A program made the translations under genes and the position numbers. Positions 1 to 12,600 of a DNA stretch of 64,000 nucleotides are shown here, piece by piece. Under the pieces are notes generated by a model that saw only the letters and a list, made by a program, of their open reading frames with translations, was not told where the DNA came from and did no database searches. The stretch is from Gerris lacustris (taxonomy: Eukaryota; Arthropoda; Insecta; Hemiptera; Gerridae). Where the stretch lies: the NCBI GenBank assembly GCA_951217055.1, contig OX578277.1:10872834-10936833 (forward strand), written 5' to 3'. How positions within the stretch are numbered: the first letter of the stretch is position 1; the number at the start of each line of letters is the position of its first letter.

Positions 1-279
1 TATGTATCACTATCAACAATTGTAATATTACTGCTACAAAATAATGTAATTCAATATTTTTTAAAAAATGTAAAGATTGTGTGCAAAGAATTGCTAAAGA
101 ACTGCGTAGTTCTCCAAGTCAATCCCCTTCACAGGTCTCACTACTAATACTTCAGTTCTACTTTGCCCTTATAGTTCCAACCCACCCTTTATTTTACCTT
201 TACTACATAGCTGAAAAAGATTAGTACTTCAACGTCTTTAGATAACACCTCTTACATTCATTTTAAAAAAATATATATA
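1..279. other. Unassigned AT-rich sequence
   Basis: No exon, RNA or repeat was recognised in this stretch at the left edge of the window. Confidence 0.3.
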
Positions 280-1066
280 CAGTAGAGTCTCGCTAATCCG
301 GGTTTAACGGGACCGAACCCAGTCCGGATTACCGAAAGTCCGGATTAAACGGAATCAGTTTTAATGTGTCTGTAGAACAAGCTTTAGTAGAGCAAAACTA
401 TTAAAATCGAGGTTTTTATCGTAAAAATCACTTCTATTAGTCTCCAAAACATGCTTGTACAACGTAGGTCCACTATTTAAGTTAGGAGCTGTTCTGTCAC
501 CAGTCATGTCAAATATATCAAATGAATTAAAATAAAATGACCATCTATTACGCAGGTGGCAGGTATAGAAGGGACTTCCTGAGAAACAGGCTGAGTATGA
601 AATTCGAGGAGCGATAATCATTTCACAAAAAGTTGAGACATTAGACATTGTTGGCTTGGCAAAATTTCATGGAACTGGGTTGAGCCGCCGCTACATGTTT
701 CTTAAAATTCTTCCCCGTCTCAGTCACATATAATTGTACTCCCTGGAATACACTTCCTTTATATCTTCCGCCCTACATTTCTATAGAACCGAAACAGATT
801 TATCGATGTTCTTACTTATTCTTAAATCTGTTAATTTTTAACAAAATACCAGGTATTCCTCGTGTTAGACTGTTTGAATATACTCCTATATACTATACTA
901 CGAACAATTTTATACATTTTAATAGACAATAAAAGCAGAAACTCCAATTATCTTAACAATTAATAAATCTTAACAGGCCCTGGTTCCAATTTGTACATAG
1001 TTTTTGGCCCGTCCGGATTATACGGATGTCCGGACTAGCGGGGTCCGGATAAACGAGACTCTACTG
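280..1066. mobile_element. pogo/Tigger-like MITE
   Basis: The ends are perfect inverted repeats (CAGTAGAGTCTCG and CGAGACTCTACTG) flanked by TA on both sides, the TSD of Tc1/mariner/pogo elements. Subterminal AATCCGG/GTCCGGAT words are typical of this group. The interior (787 bp) has no recognisable transposase; a 95-codon minus-strand frame at 361-648 could not be assigned. Confidence 0.8.
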
Positions 1067-1193
1067 TATCTCAGGTCCAATGCCCCTTTGCAGGTGTGAG
1101 TAATCTCTCACTACCAAGGAACTTAGGTTTGTTTGTTTTGCTCTTATAATAACAATCCATAATTCATTTTACTTTCACTATAAAACCTACTAA

Positions 1194-1361
1194 AGCCTCG
1201 TCCAGACTGCCGAACCGAACCGAACAGAGGAAACAAGCCGAGCATTGGTCTCTGCGCATGCCCAGTCTAAAGTGCGCCTGTGCATCTCAGTCTGGGCGTG
1301 CACAGAGACCAATGCTCGGCTCGTTTCCTCTGTTCGGTTCGGCAGTCTGGATGAGGAGGCT
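1194..1361. mobile_element. Small TWA-type foldback element (168 bp)
   Basis: Flanked by TAA on both sides. Ends AGCCTCGTCCAGACTGCC and GGCAGTCTGGATGAGGAGGC are inverted, and most of the element pairs with itself (arms with GAACCGAAC and GAGCATTGGTCTCTG). The 3-bp TWA duplication suggests a PIF/Harbinger-like origin; superfamily not proven. Confidence 0.75.
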
Positions 1362-1364
1362 TAA

Positions 1365-3240
1365 AGATTATTACTTTATAGTAGGGATTTCTAATTTACC
1401 CCTGCCCTATAAATAGCAAGAAAAAAAAAAAACATTTAGTATTCATGTACTGTGCAACACCAAACTCTTTTACCTCAGTTTATTTCAATTTGGCTTACAT
1501 TTTTATTGGATTTATGATCACAGACACAGACTGCACTTTAATTTTTTTTTTTTTTTTTTTCATTGTGTAAATTGACCTGGTGAGTATTTGAGCAATTTAT
1601 GCTGATTATATCTGACTTGGCTTGCTATTTGGAATTCTGCTTACAGACTTTTTTTTTTCTTTATATAATAATTAGAATATTCTATTTTTATTAATTAATT
1701 AATTAAGTTTATTTATTTATTAATTTATTTTTTGTAAACAAACTTAGACCGAGGAAGAGCTGAACCAAATTAGCTCAGTACAGAGTAACAAAAGACAACA
1801 ACATATTTTCAACATTTACAGATGAATTGATTTCTTCTGAATTTTGTTATGTCGTCAGGCCACACCACGTGATTTCTTCTGCACGTCATTATATCGCCAG
1901 GGCACACCTCACTGTCACAATACTTACTTGGGTATGTTTGACAATAACTAACGAATAAAAATATTGTTTGCTTGGCTAAAATATTTTTTTAAAAAATCCT
2001 ATACTTCTATTTTAACCTAATCTATTGTAAACATTAAATTCTACATTACCTATTTATTTGTTTATTTAAAAGTGTATATAAACATTTTTATTTCATATAA
2101 TGTGTAGCAGTAATTATGATAAAAAAAAATAAAAAAATAAATAAATTGTCATAAGTAAGCTAGAACAAAATAAGAAAGTTAGGGGGGGAAAAAAAACCCT
2201 GCAGGGTGAAGCAATGCCGCAGTAAGGGACAGTTTAGTATACAATGGTCCCCTAACCTGTTCCAGTCCACTGCAGTGAAAGGATGTAAACTTAAAGCTAC
2301 ATATCCAATTAATTATTATTGGATCATGCAGGTGAGCAAAAAACACGTTTTCTAGCCCTTTTTTCTCAAATTGATCAAAACTGCTATTAAAATAAACGTG
2401 ATAGTTGATGTTAGAACAGCTGAAATGAGACTAAAAAAAGCTTATTAGGATAAATACCAAAAAAGCTCATTAGGATATAATTTCAAGATAAAAAGAACTT
2501 TTATATACTACGTTTTTTAATTTTCTATTGAATCATATGTAATGTTGATAATATAATTGTTATTGTTATATAATATATGTTAGTGAAAAAATAAAAAAAT
2601 ATTCCGAATTTATTTACTTCACATAAATGACAAACATCTAGAGAGCTGATCTTAAACCTATAAAAGGACAAATCTTTGTACAACGGATCTCCCCAACACC
2701 AAATCTAAACCGTGCCATCGATATATTTGAAATAATATAAATAATATAATCGATATATTTCCTGTTTTGCTGTCATTCAATGTTTATCTCTGTTTATAAA
2801 AATCACAAATTTGAAACCCGTCCAAATGAAGATTGCGTAAATATGGGACATGGCAAAACAAATAAATTAACTTGCGGATTATTTCCGAACTAACTTTCCA
2901 TACAGCAAAATTTGCTAAAAACCAATTAAATTATGCTGAAAGATGACTAAAAGTATTAAAATAATGCATTGTCATCGTGTTCTGAGCTATGCTAAAAGTT
3001 ACAAATGTCTAGCTATTCGGGAAGTTAGTTAGAAATCGATTGCCAGATTTGTACCGGACAAACAAACAAACAAACAAACAAGAAAGCAAGCTAATAAAAA
3101 CATAGTAAAATACAGGAATTTTGACAAATTTTCAAACTTTTTACTCTTCAAGAAAATCAGTAGTCTTCTAGTCGGAAATGGGGAAGAAGAGTGGTCTATG
3201 GACTGATATAACGAAATAACATTTTTTCATTTCAATAAAA
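1365..3240. other. Unassigned AT-rich sequence
   Basis: Poly-T runs, short AATTAATTAATTAA repeats and low-complexity DNA near 1430-1740. A CACGTGATTTCTTCTGCACG-like doublet occurs at 1857-1910. No exon, RNA or element ends could be recognised. Confidence 0.3.
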
Positions 3241-3242
3241 TA

Positions 3243-3447
3243 AGTGGGGGACCGGTAGTTGAATGGTTAGCTCACATGCCTCTAAAAACTAGGTCTAAAC
3301 ACAGGGTGGTGAGTTTGAATCCCAAAAAGGTGAGACATGTTTCACACTGGTGATCTCACCATGGAAATGAGTAAAGTGGCCGGATCACCCATCCTGTAAT
3401 AATCTATGCTGTTGATCAGGATATAAAAAAAATAAATAAATAAAACA
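3243..3447 (+). repeat. tRNA-derived SINE
   Basis: A pol III box A-like TAGTTGAATGGTTAGC is followed about 55 bp later by box B-like GAGTTTGAATCCC. A tRNA-unrelated body and an (A)AATAAATAAATAAA tail complete the classic SINE layout. A related box-B half flanks the TWA element at 11374-12183. Confidence 0.75.
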
Positions 3448-3632
3448 ACTGGTTCCACAAATGATTAACACTACCTACCACAAAAACGTGATTTTCCTAA
3501 AGAGTAAAAGTTTGAAAATGCGTCAAAATCCCTGACTGCACACCTAATTGAGCTGGCCTTATTTGACACAAAATTTATTCGACTATCGTCCTTTGATAGA
3601 GTAAGCGAGTTTTGATGAATTCCCCTATCTAA

Positions 3633-4068
3633 AGCCTGGGCCACACTAGGCTGGTTGCCAGCCGCTGCCAACCAGCGGCTGATAGTAGCACCAGCGAGTA
3701 GCGGCTGGCAACCCGGTCACATTATAGATTGTATTGGCTGCTACTCGCCAGCGTTTTCAATAAAAAAAATATAAAGGTCACGTGATTATACTCGTCGCTG
3801 ATAGGCTACTAGAGTGGTCAGATTGCACTGATGGCTGGTGGTAGCGAGTGCGAGTGAAGGTGGGGGGTGTGGGTGGGGCTAGATTGAGTCACGTTAAATG
3901 CTAGTCGCCGCTGCCTGGCTACCAAAAGTTGAACACGTCCAACTTCACCAGCCGCTTCCAATTACTCGCCGGCTGGCGGCGCCAGCTGCGAATTTTGTGG
4001 TCACACCAAGCTGATAGCAGCGGCTTCCTCAATTCGCGGCTGGCAACCAGCATTGTGTGACCCACGCT
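3633..4068. mobile_element. TWA-type element with GCTGG-rich subterminal words
   Basis: TAA flanks both ends. The left end AGCCTGGGCCACACTAGG mirrors the right end TGTGTGACCCACGCT. Inside, GGCTGGCAACC and CCAGCCGC recur many times in both orientations. 436 bp; no transposase. Confidence 0.75.
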
Positions 4069-4983
4069 TAACAGGGGAAAAAAAGGTTGGAAAATGTATT
4101 TTTTCGCTCTTGCTCTTGCTCTGTAAGAAAGCGTTTGAAGACCCAAGTTCACTGGAATTTTTTGTTCAGAATTAAATTTCTTAAAAAATTCCTCTTCTTA
4201 AAATTCCTTCAAAGACACCTGTAAACAATGTTTGATTTGATCCTAATCAAATCAAATTGCAAATGTACTGATTTATTTTTTCCTCTTGATCATTTGTAAT
4301 TATTAATAACTGGGAAAAACCATTTTCAATTTTGTGTCTAAAAACTTTTTAATTATTTTAGAGATTACTTAGAACCTTTTGAACTTACTCATAGTAAATT
4401 AAACTCAAAGAGCAAAAAATGACAAATTTATAATAAATAATAATAATATTAATAAAAACTAAAATAGTTTAAAATCAGTTGGGTTCTTCTCCACAGATGA
4501 GAGACTTTAAACTGAGAATGAAATATCAAGAGCAAGATTGATGGGTTGTCCTCCATCCAACTAAAGTGAATGTCTTAGGATATTAAACTATTTGAATGTA
4601 AATAATACTTTTTGTGGTTCACTTTTTCAACATTTTAAATAATTATATTATTTGGTAAGTAAACAGCAACGAAATAGTTATTTTCCATGTTGATATTTCA
4701 TTTTGTGCATTATAATTTTAAGTAGAAATAATTAATTTAATCTATAAGTGATACTGTAATCCTTGAATCCTATATAATAGCTTTAATACTGGTGGATAAG
4801 GGATGGACTTTGTGAGTAAAGGATGTGCTGGAAATGCTCCTAAAATAGCATAGGGATAGACTAAACACAACACTCATCAAGAACAGCTAACCACGTCTGT
4901 TGGAGGGTTATAATAGCTTGATAATACTCTTAACTACAGCTATATTGAATTATAATAATTAAAAAGCACTAGTTATTATAATT
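4069..4983. other. Unassigned AT-rich sequence
   Basis: Between the TWA element and the minisatellite. No coding or repeat signal recognised. Confidence 0.3.
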
Positions 4984-7900
4984 ACAGTAGAATGAGGAGT
5001 AAGGATTAGATGAAAGAGGAGTAGTACTGATACAGGTAGGCCTCTATGTGAACAAACACTCTGTGTGAACAAACACATGTTAAGCAATGAAAGTCAGTAG
5101 AGTGAGGAGTAAGGATTAGAAGAAAGAGGAGTGGTACTGATACAGGTAGGCCTCTATGTGAACAAACACTCTGTGTGAACAAACACATGTTAAGCAATGA
5201 AAGTCAGTAGAGTGAGGAGTAAGGATTAGAAGAAAGAGGAGTGGTACTGATACAGGTAGGCCTCTATGTGAACAAACACATGTTAAGCAATGAAAGTCAG
5301 TAGAGTGAGGAGTAAGGATTAGAAGAAAGAGGAGTGGTACTGATACAGGTAGGCCTCTATGTGAACAAACACATGTTAAGCAATGAAAGTCAGTAGAATG
5401 AGGAGTAAGGATTAGAAGAAAGAGGAGTGGTACTGATACAGGTAGGCCTCTATGTGAACAAACACTCTGTGTGAACAAACACATGTTAAGCAATGAAAGT
5501 CAGTAGAGTGAGGAGTAAGGATTAGAAGAAAGAGGAGTGGTACTGATACAGGTAGGCCTCTATGTGAACAAACACATGTTAAGCAATGAAAGTCAGTAGA
5601 GTGAGGAGTAAGGATTAGAAGAAAGAGGAGTGGTACTGATACAGGTAGGCCTCTATGTGAACAAACACATGTTAAGCAATGAAAGTCAGTAGAATGAGGA
5701 GTAAGGATTAGAAGAAAGAGGAGTGGTACTGATACAGGTAGGCCTCTATGTGAACAAACACTCTGTGTGAACAAACACATGTTAAGCAATGAAAGTCAGT
5801 AGAGTGAGGAGTAAGGATTAGAAGAAAGAGGAGTGGTACTGGTACAGGTAGGCCTCTATGTGAACAAACACATGTTAAGCAATGAAAGTCAGTAGAGTGA
5901 GGAGTAAGGATTAGAAGAAAGAGGAGTGGTACTGATACAGGTAGGCCTCTATGTGAACAAACACATGTTAAGCAATGAAAGTCAGTAGAGTGAGGAGTAA
6001 GGATTAGAAGAAAGAGGAGTGGTACTGATACAGGTAGGCCTCTATGTGAACAAACACATGTTAAGCAATGAAAGTCAGTAGAGTGAGGAGTAAGGATTAG
6101 AAGAAAGAGGAGTGGTACTGATACAGGTAGGCCTCTATGTGAACAAACACATGTTAAGCAATGAAAGTCAGTAGAATGAGGAGTAAGGATTAGAAGAAAG
6201 AGGAGTGGTACTGATACAGGTAGGCCTCTATGTGAACAAACACTCTGTGTGAACAAACACATGTTAAGCAATGAAAGTCAGTAGAGTGAGGAGTAAGGAT
6301 TAGAAGAAAGAGGAGTGGTACTGGTACAGGTAGGCCTCTATGTGAACAAACACTCTGTGTGAACAAACACATGTTAAGCAATGAAAGTCAGTAGAATGAG
6401 GAGTAAGGATTAGAAGAAAGAGGAGTGGTACTGATACAGGTAGGCCTCTATGTGAACAAACACTCTGTGTGAACAAACACATGTTAAGCAATGAAAGTCA
6501 GTAGAGTGAGGAGTAAGGATTAGAAGAAAGAGGAGTGGTACTGATACAGGTAGGCCTCTATGTGAACAAACACTCTATGTGAACAAACACATGTTAAGCA
6601 ATGAAAGTCAGTAGAGTGAGGAGTAAGGATTAGAAGAAAGAGGAGTGGTACTGATACAGGTAGGCCTCTATGTGAACAAACACTCTATGTGAACAAACAC
6701 ATGTTAAGCAATGAAAGTCAGTAGAATGAGGAGTAAGGATTAGAAGAAAGAGGAGTGGTACTGATACAGGTAGGCCTCTATGTGAACAAACACTCTGTGT
6801 GAACAAACACATGTTAAGCAATGAAAGTCAGTAGAGTGAGGAGTAAGGATTAGAAGAAAGAGGAGTGGTACTGGTACAGGTAGGCCTCTATGTGAACAAA
6901 CACTCTGTGTGAACAAACACATGTTAAGCAATGAAAGTCAGTAGAGTGAGGAGTAAGGATTAGAAGAAAGAGGAGTGGTACTGGTACAGGTAGGCCTCTA
7001 TGTGAACAAACACTCTATGTGAACAAACACATGTTAAGCAATGAAAGTCAGTAGAGTGAGGAGTAAGGATTAGAAGAAAGAGGTGTGGTACTGATACAGG
7101 TAGGCCTCTATGTGAACAAACACTCTATGTGAACAAACACATGTTAAGCAATGAAAGTCAGTAGAGTGAGGAGTAAGGATTAGAAGAAAGAGGTGTGGTA
7201 CTGATAGAGGTAGGTCTCTATGTGAACAAACACTCTGTGTGAACAAACACATGTTAAGCAATGAAAGTCAGTAGAGTGAGGAGTAAGGATTAGAAGAAAG
7301 AGGAGTGGTACTGATACAGGTAGGCCTCTATGTGAACAAACACTCTGTGTGAACAAACACATGTTAAGCAATGAAAGTCAGTAGAGTGAGGAGTAAGGAT
7401 TAGAAGAAAGAGGAGTGGTACTGATACAGGTAGGCCTCTATGTGAACAAACACTCTGTGTGAACAAACACATGTTAAGCAATGAAAGTCAGTAGAGTGAG
7501 GAGTAAGGATTAGAAGAAAGAGGAGTGGTACTGATACAGGTAGGCCTCTATGTGAACAAACACTCTATGTGAACAAACACATGTTAAGCAATGAAAGTCA
7601 GTAGAGTGAGGAGTAAGGATTAGAAGAAAGAGGAGTGGTACTGATACAGGTAGGCCTCTATGTGAACAAACACTCTATGTGAACAAACACATGTTAAGCA
7701 ATGAAAGTCAGTAGAGTGAGGAGTAAGGATTAGAAGAAAGAGGAGTGGTACTGATACAGGTAGGCCTCTATGTGAACAAACACTCTGTGTGAACAAACAC
7801 ATGTTAAGCAATGAGTCAGTAGAGTGAGGAGTAAGGATTAGAAGAAAGAGGAGTGGTACTGATACAGGTAGGCCTCTATGTGAACAAACACATGTTAAGC

Positions 7901-8360
7901 AATGAAAGTCAGTAGAGTGAGGAGTAAGGATTAGAAGAAAGAGGAGTGGTACTGATACAGGTAGGCCTCTATGTGAACAAACACATGTTAAGCAATGAAA
8001 GTCAGTAGAATGAGGAGTAAGGATTAGAAGAAAGAGGAGTAGTACTGATACAGGTAGGCCTCTATGTGAACAAACACATGTTAAGCAATGAAAGTCAGTA
8101 GAGTGAGGAGTAAGGATTAGAAGAAAGAGGAGTGGTACTGATACAGGTAGGCCTCTATGTGAACAAACACATGTTAAGCAATGAAAGTCAGTAGAGTGAG
8201 GAGTAAGGATTAGAAGAAAGAGGAGTAGTACTGATACAGGTAGGCCTCTATGTGAACAAACACTCTGTGTGAACAAACACATGTTAAGCAATGAAAGTCA
8301 GTAGAGTGAGGAGTAAGGATTAGAAGAAAGAGGAGTGGTACTGATACAGGTAGGCCTCTA
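4984..8360. repeat. 93/110-bp minisatellite, about 32 units
   Basis: Tandem units of two lengths: a 93-bp form and a 110-bp form that adds a 17-bp copy of the TATGTGAACAAACAC segment. Long-unit phase points at 5006, 5116, 5412, 5708 and 6190 show higher-order blocks (long+short+short = 296 bp). From 6190 to 7620 there are thirteen 110-bp units in a row, then mostly 93-bp units. Copies differ by few bases, so the array is young or homogenised. Because 93 is a multiple of three, the minus strand stays open as a repeated peptide; I regard this as an artefact. It lies downstream of PIAS exon 12. Confidence 0.95.
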
Positions 8361-9294
8361 TAGAGATGATTAGTGTGACGTCACAAAAGCTTTCGAAAAT
8401 TTAACTCAGAGTTTGTTATGTTCCTTTTTCTTATCACCTCTTATCAAACCCATGTAAAATGAATGGGAGAATTTCCTTAACTTTTTAAATAATTAATTAT
8501 TAAATTATTATTGATTTATAAGAGTTTTCACCCTTTGAACATTGTTGTACCAAGTCTTTTTTAACGAGTGTAACAAAGAAAACATTAAAAACTTTCGTTT
8601 CAATTATTCAAAATGAGTATTTGTGTAAAGGGTCATATCTTTGAAAAAGCTATTTGAGTTATTAATCTTTATACTTGATTTTTTGTATTTCCTGTTGCCA
8701 TAAAAATTCACAGGGTGTGTTCGTGTTCATATTGTGTGTCCGAAAATAAATTTTCCTCAAGTTTTGAAACAATGAAGTATACTCAGGGTACAGGACTTGT
8801 AGAAAGATGGTGATACAATCTGCCAGGTAATAAAAGATTATTTGCTAATACTATTTTGTTCCTGGTTACTTATAATGTGCATTATATTTAACCGATGTAG
8901 GAACATAATTATATACTATACAATAGATCGCTGACCAGCCTATGAAAAAGACGTTGATGACGAGACAAAGAGCAGACTGTTATTACATTATTATTTGTGT
9001 ATTTTTTGTTATCTATATTAACGATTATAATAATATAAGATATGAGTGCCTCGCATGTATACTTGTTTACAATTTTGATTAAAAACTTGAGCTTTGTCCT
9101 CCGAAAAAAATGAAGTATAGATGAAATTTTCATAATGCGCGAGAAGGTGGAAGACATAATATACAAACTAAAATATAAAAACGATTTAAAAAATAAACAA
9201 TAAATAAGAACGGACCCGGACGGTATCAACACAATAAAACACACTCACAATAATACTTTTTTAAACCACTAGAACGGCAATTTTTAATGTTTTA
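8361..9294. other. Unassigned sequence downstream of PIAS exon 12
   Basis: AT-rich; no exon with the required phase or PIAS-like C-terminal sequence was recognised on the minus strand. Confidence 0.3.
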
Positions 9295-9344
9295 ACAATG
9301 AAAGTCAGTAGAGAGAGGAGTAAGGATTAGAAGAAAGAGGTGTG
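9295..9344. repeat. Orphan minisatellite unit
   Basis: About 50 bp (ACAATGAAAGTCAGTAGAG, then GAGGAGTAAGGATTAGAAG) matches the 4984-8360 unit but lies about 940 bp outside the array, in the same orientation. Confidence 0.8.
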
Positions 9345-9410
9345 ATCTCAATGTGCACATTAAGATTCATACGTTTTAATTTCTACAATGAAATTTAAGC
9401 TACTCGTTAT

Positions 9411-9435
9411 TTAGGTTGAATACACTCGAACATAC
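9411..9435 (-). CDS. Possible read-through C-terminus of PIAS
   Basis: If the donor after exon 12 is not used, the reading frame continues for nine more codons (ending CIQPK) to a TAA at 9411-9413. The protein would then be about 546 residues, short for the family but containing every functional domain. The alternative is splicing to an exon that I could not recognise. Confidence 0.35.
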
Positions 9436-9609
9436 CTGAGAGTGTGTGATGTGAATTGACTGAGACAGGGGTTTCAGTTTTCGTAGGTGGGTGTTCTTCG
9501 ACGTCAGAATCTGAAGCTGTTAAATCTATCTCAACCATTTTCTTCTTTTTGTCATCTTTTTTCTCATCTTTTGTTAAAACTGAAGGACCGGGAGAGCTAA
9601 CTTCCTCAT
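9436..9609 (-). CDS. Su(var)2-10: PIAS exon 12, SUMO-interacting motif
   Basis: The phase-1 join gives [20 protein letters not shown], then a Lys run and [15 protein letters not shown], a classic SIM followed by acidic/phospho-acceptor residues, as in the VIDLT.DSSSDEE of PIAS1. The frame runs on to HHTLS before a possible donor CTCAG|GTATGT. If that donor is ignored, the frame continues nine codons to TAA at 9411-9413. No later exon was recognised down to position 1. Confidence 0.85.
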
Positions 9610-12600
9610 CTATTTAAACATATGATCAAATTCAGATATAAAAATAAATAACTCGTAAAAATATTTTATGGACTCAGGAGACCTCGAAGAGTGTAAATCC
9701 ATTAATTAAAGAAATAACTACTATTCAGAAGTATGTATCACACAAAGAGATGTTTTACAGAATATAAATATATTCCATATTAATATAATGTTAATAAGCA
9801 ATAACCCCTCTTTTTTAATCTATGTGATGGTTGTTCAAAATTTCAACTATAAAATAAATGTTTTGAAAATGTATTGTGAATTGTTACAACTCATTCCATT
9901 TGTCCCCTTCAATATACTCTCCACCCAGCAGCACTCACTTTTCCACTGCAGGAAACACTGTCGAATTTGGTGGGCAAAACTCACAAATTTTGATTTCTCA
10001 ATGCGCTGGGAGTTGTCATGAAGAAACCATGAGTTCTGTCTCAAAACTTTGGCTTCCTCCTGATTTCTTTCATGCAGGCTATTAACCCTTAGAGACACGG
10101 GCTGGCGCATTGAGTGCGGCGCGGGTTAAAAAAGTTTCTGTAAATCCCGGATTTACGATGCAAGAATAATAAACCCTCACTTTACCCTACCACTAGAGAC
10201 ACCTTAAATAGATGAATCAGTCAGCTTTGATTATTGATTCATTCTGCATTGTTTTGCCGTGTTTATTTGTCTCGGTGCACTGTATATGCTGCTCGGGCCA
10301 CCATGTCCGGTATAGAGAAATTATGTCTGCCGATCAATATTTTTTCGGTTTTACATGATTTTTAGGATTAGAATGATGGTTGTGAGGAGTTATCTTAGGC
10401 CTTTGACAACTAATAATAATTAATTAAGGTTGAAAGCCCGATACTAAGTCAGAACGCTGAAGGAGCAATTACTGATTTTTTATAGTAATATTTATTTTTA
10501 TAATTAAAGATATCATTGAGAAATAAATATGTAATACATTAATTGACATTTTAGTTCAACATTTCCAAAAAGCAATCTAGATCATCTAGATTTGACCTAT
10601 TTATGGTTGGAAAAATGCATTGGCGCATAATAAACGCCGCCCGTGCCTCATTGTTTGTCCACCTTAGCCGTGCCACAAAGGGTTAATCATCTATTAGCAA
10701 GAATAAGGGACCTCACATGATCGAACAGTGAATACGACTCCTGCTCATCACATCATCACCAAAAGCAGTTCTCAACATTTCAAAAGTTCCCATCGGTGTT
10801 TTGTCAAGTTTGAAACAACTTCATACAACATCATTGTTCCTCAAAATTTGTCATCCCGGCAATTCACGAGTTTAAAAAAAAAAAATCTTTAAAAACTGAC
10901 TGTAGCTTTTACACAACAAAAATTATCGACAAACAGAAGAAGGTTACTCAGGAGGTTAAAAGCTTTCAAATGCGCTCTAAAGAAATTCATTTGACAAACT
11001 AGAGGTCCAAAATTCAATTAGTCCTGGAACTTTTTGAACAACTCTCATATATATCTATCATGTTAATGAAGAAAATAATTAATTAATATAATAATATTAA
11101 GTTAATACAATTATACTACCACCTTCATCGAGAATCTCTTCAATAACTTCTTTCGATGGGCCTTTTTCAAAATTCTGTAAAACAAACAATATTACGGTAT
11201 TATTTGAGATAAATACAAAGAGTTAAAATAGGTTATACAGTATTGTCACTGTCTCCATTTCCCATTATCTTGGTGGTTGATCAAATGATCTCATAGATAG
11301 ATTTGTAAAAATATTGATCCCTTCAATAATGACCAAATTATTGTTCTCCCTGGAATCAAAGTCTTAACACTAAAGGCGGAAATACACATGCTAGTAAAAA
11401 AGCATGGCAGTGGCGAGTTACTAGCACGTTAGTAGCTGGCATGCTGCAGACGCTGTGTACATTTGCCAGAGAAACAGCATGCTAGTATCCGGATGATCGG
11501 TCTTGTGCCAGCTACAAGCACATGACAATACACATTCCAGTCACAGTTCTAGTTTTGAAACAGGCAATCGTTTCTTGCCTTCTTTTAGCCGGGATAAATG
11601 ATTAAATAATTGTATTTGATTTAATTAATTTTGATAGTTTTATTAATTATTTCAATGTACCTTATGAATGTATCGGTGCGAAATGAAATTAACCAGATTG
11701 TTCTGTTACTTGCTAAGAACTGTGTTTTAAAACATTTGAAAAATAATAAAGACACGAACAGTGTGGGTAAAGATTGGATAGCTAAAAGGGAATTAGGTAC
11801 ATGGAGCGAGTCAGTGCCTACTAAATGAAATGGGGTTCGGGGACGTCAATGGTTTTAGGAATCAATTGCGAATGCTTCCGGAGAAAGTAGATGAGTTGTT
11901 GTCAGATACCCGCGAAAGGAAGGAACGCAACTGAAGACTGAAGGGCTGAGGGAGACTCGTGCTAGCTACTAGCAAACTTGCGCTGGCAGGCCTGTTTACA
12001 CGTGCCGTATCAGTTCCCCCTCCCCTCAACTTGTGCCACTGGCAAGACAAAAATCAAACTTCGTGCGATTTACTCGCATGCTTTTTACTCGCATGCTATT
12101 TTATGCATACACATGCCAGTAGCTCTCCTCTGCGAGCTCCTCGTATGTTTTTGTGCGAGTAACTAGCATGTGTATTTCCGCCTTAACAACAATCTGAGTT
12201 GAATTCCCAGAGAGATGAGGCATGCTCCACACTAATGATCACATAGATATACTTCTAATCCCTTCGCCCTTTGATCTAATGCTACAATTGCATTAATAAC
12301 ACCGTAGTACCTCTTTAACTGGTTTCTCTTTAACAACAGGGGCTGGACACGCCCAAGACCCATCCTTCAATAGCTGCACCTCATGCTGATCGCTCGCAAC
12401 CTCAGGACTATTAAGAACATCCTAAAAAAAAGACACAAATGTTTAATTAGACAATTAGTAATAAAATTAGTGTTTTCTTTAGTCTCCACTGTCAAAATTA
12501 ATAATAACATTTCTTATATATAATACTCTGAAAATAAATGTATCACACTCTAAAAGACCACCAGATAACATGTCCATCCCTTGTTTTATTTACAAATAAA

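Noticed and set aside
5006..8291. Repeated minus-strand frames of 63-223 codons encoding a Leu/Cys/His-rich repeat peptide
   Set aside because: They are the 93/110-bp minisatellite read in frame; each 110-bp unit shifts the frame and stops it. No promoter or splice context.
4984..8360. CRISPR array
   Set aside because: Direct repeats are contiguous with no unique spacers, and the genome is eukaryotic.
8909..9244. 111-codon minus-strand frame as last PIAS exon
   Set aside because: Hydrophobic, no PIAS-like features and no acceptor in the needed phase.
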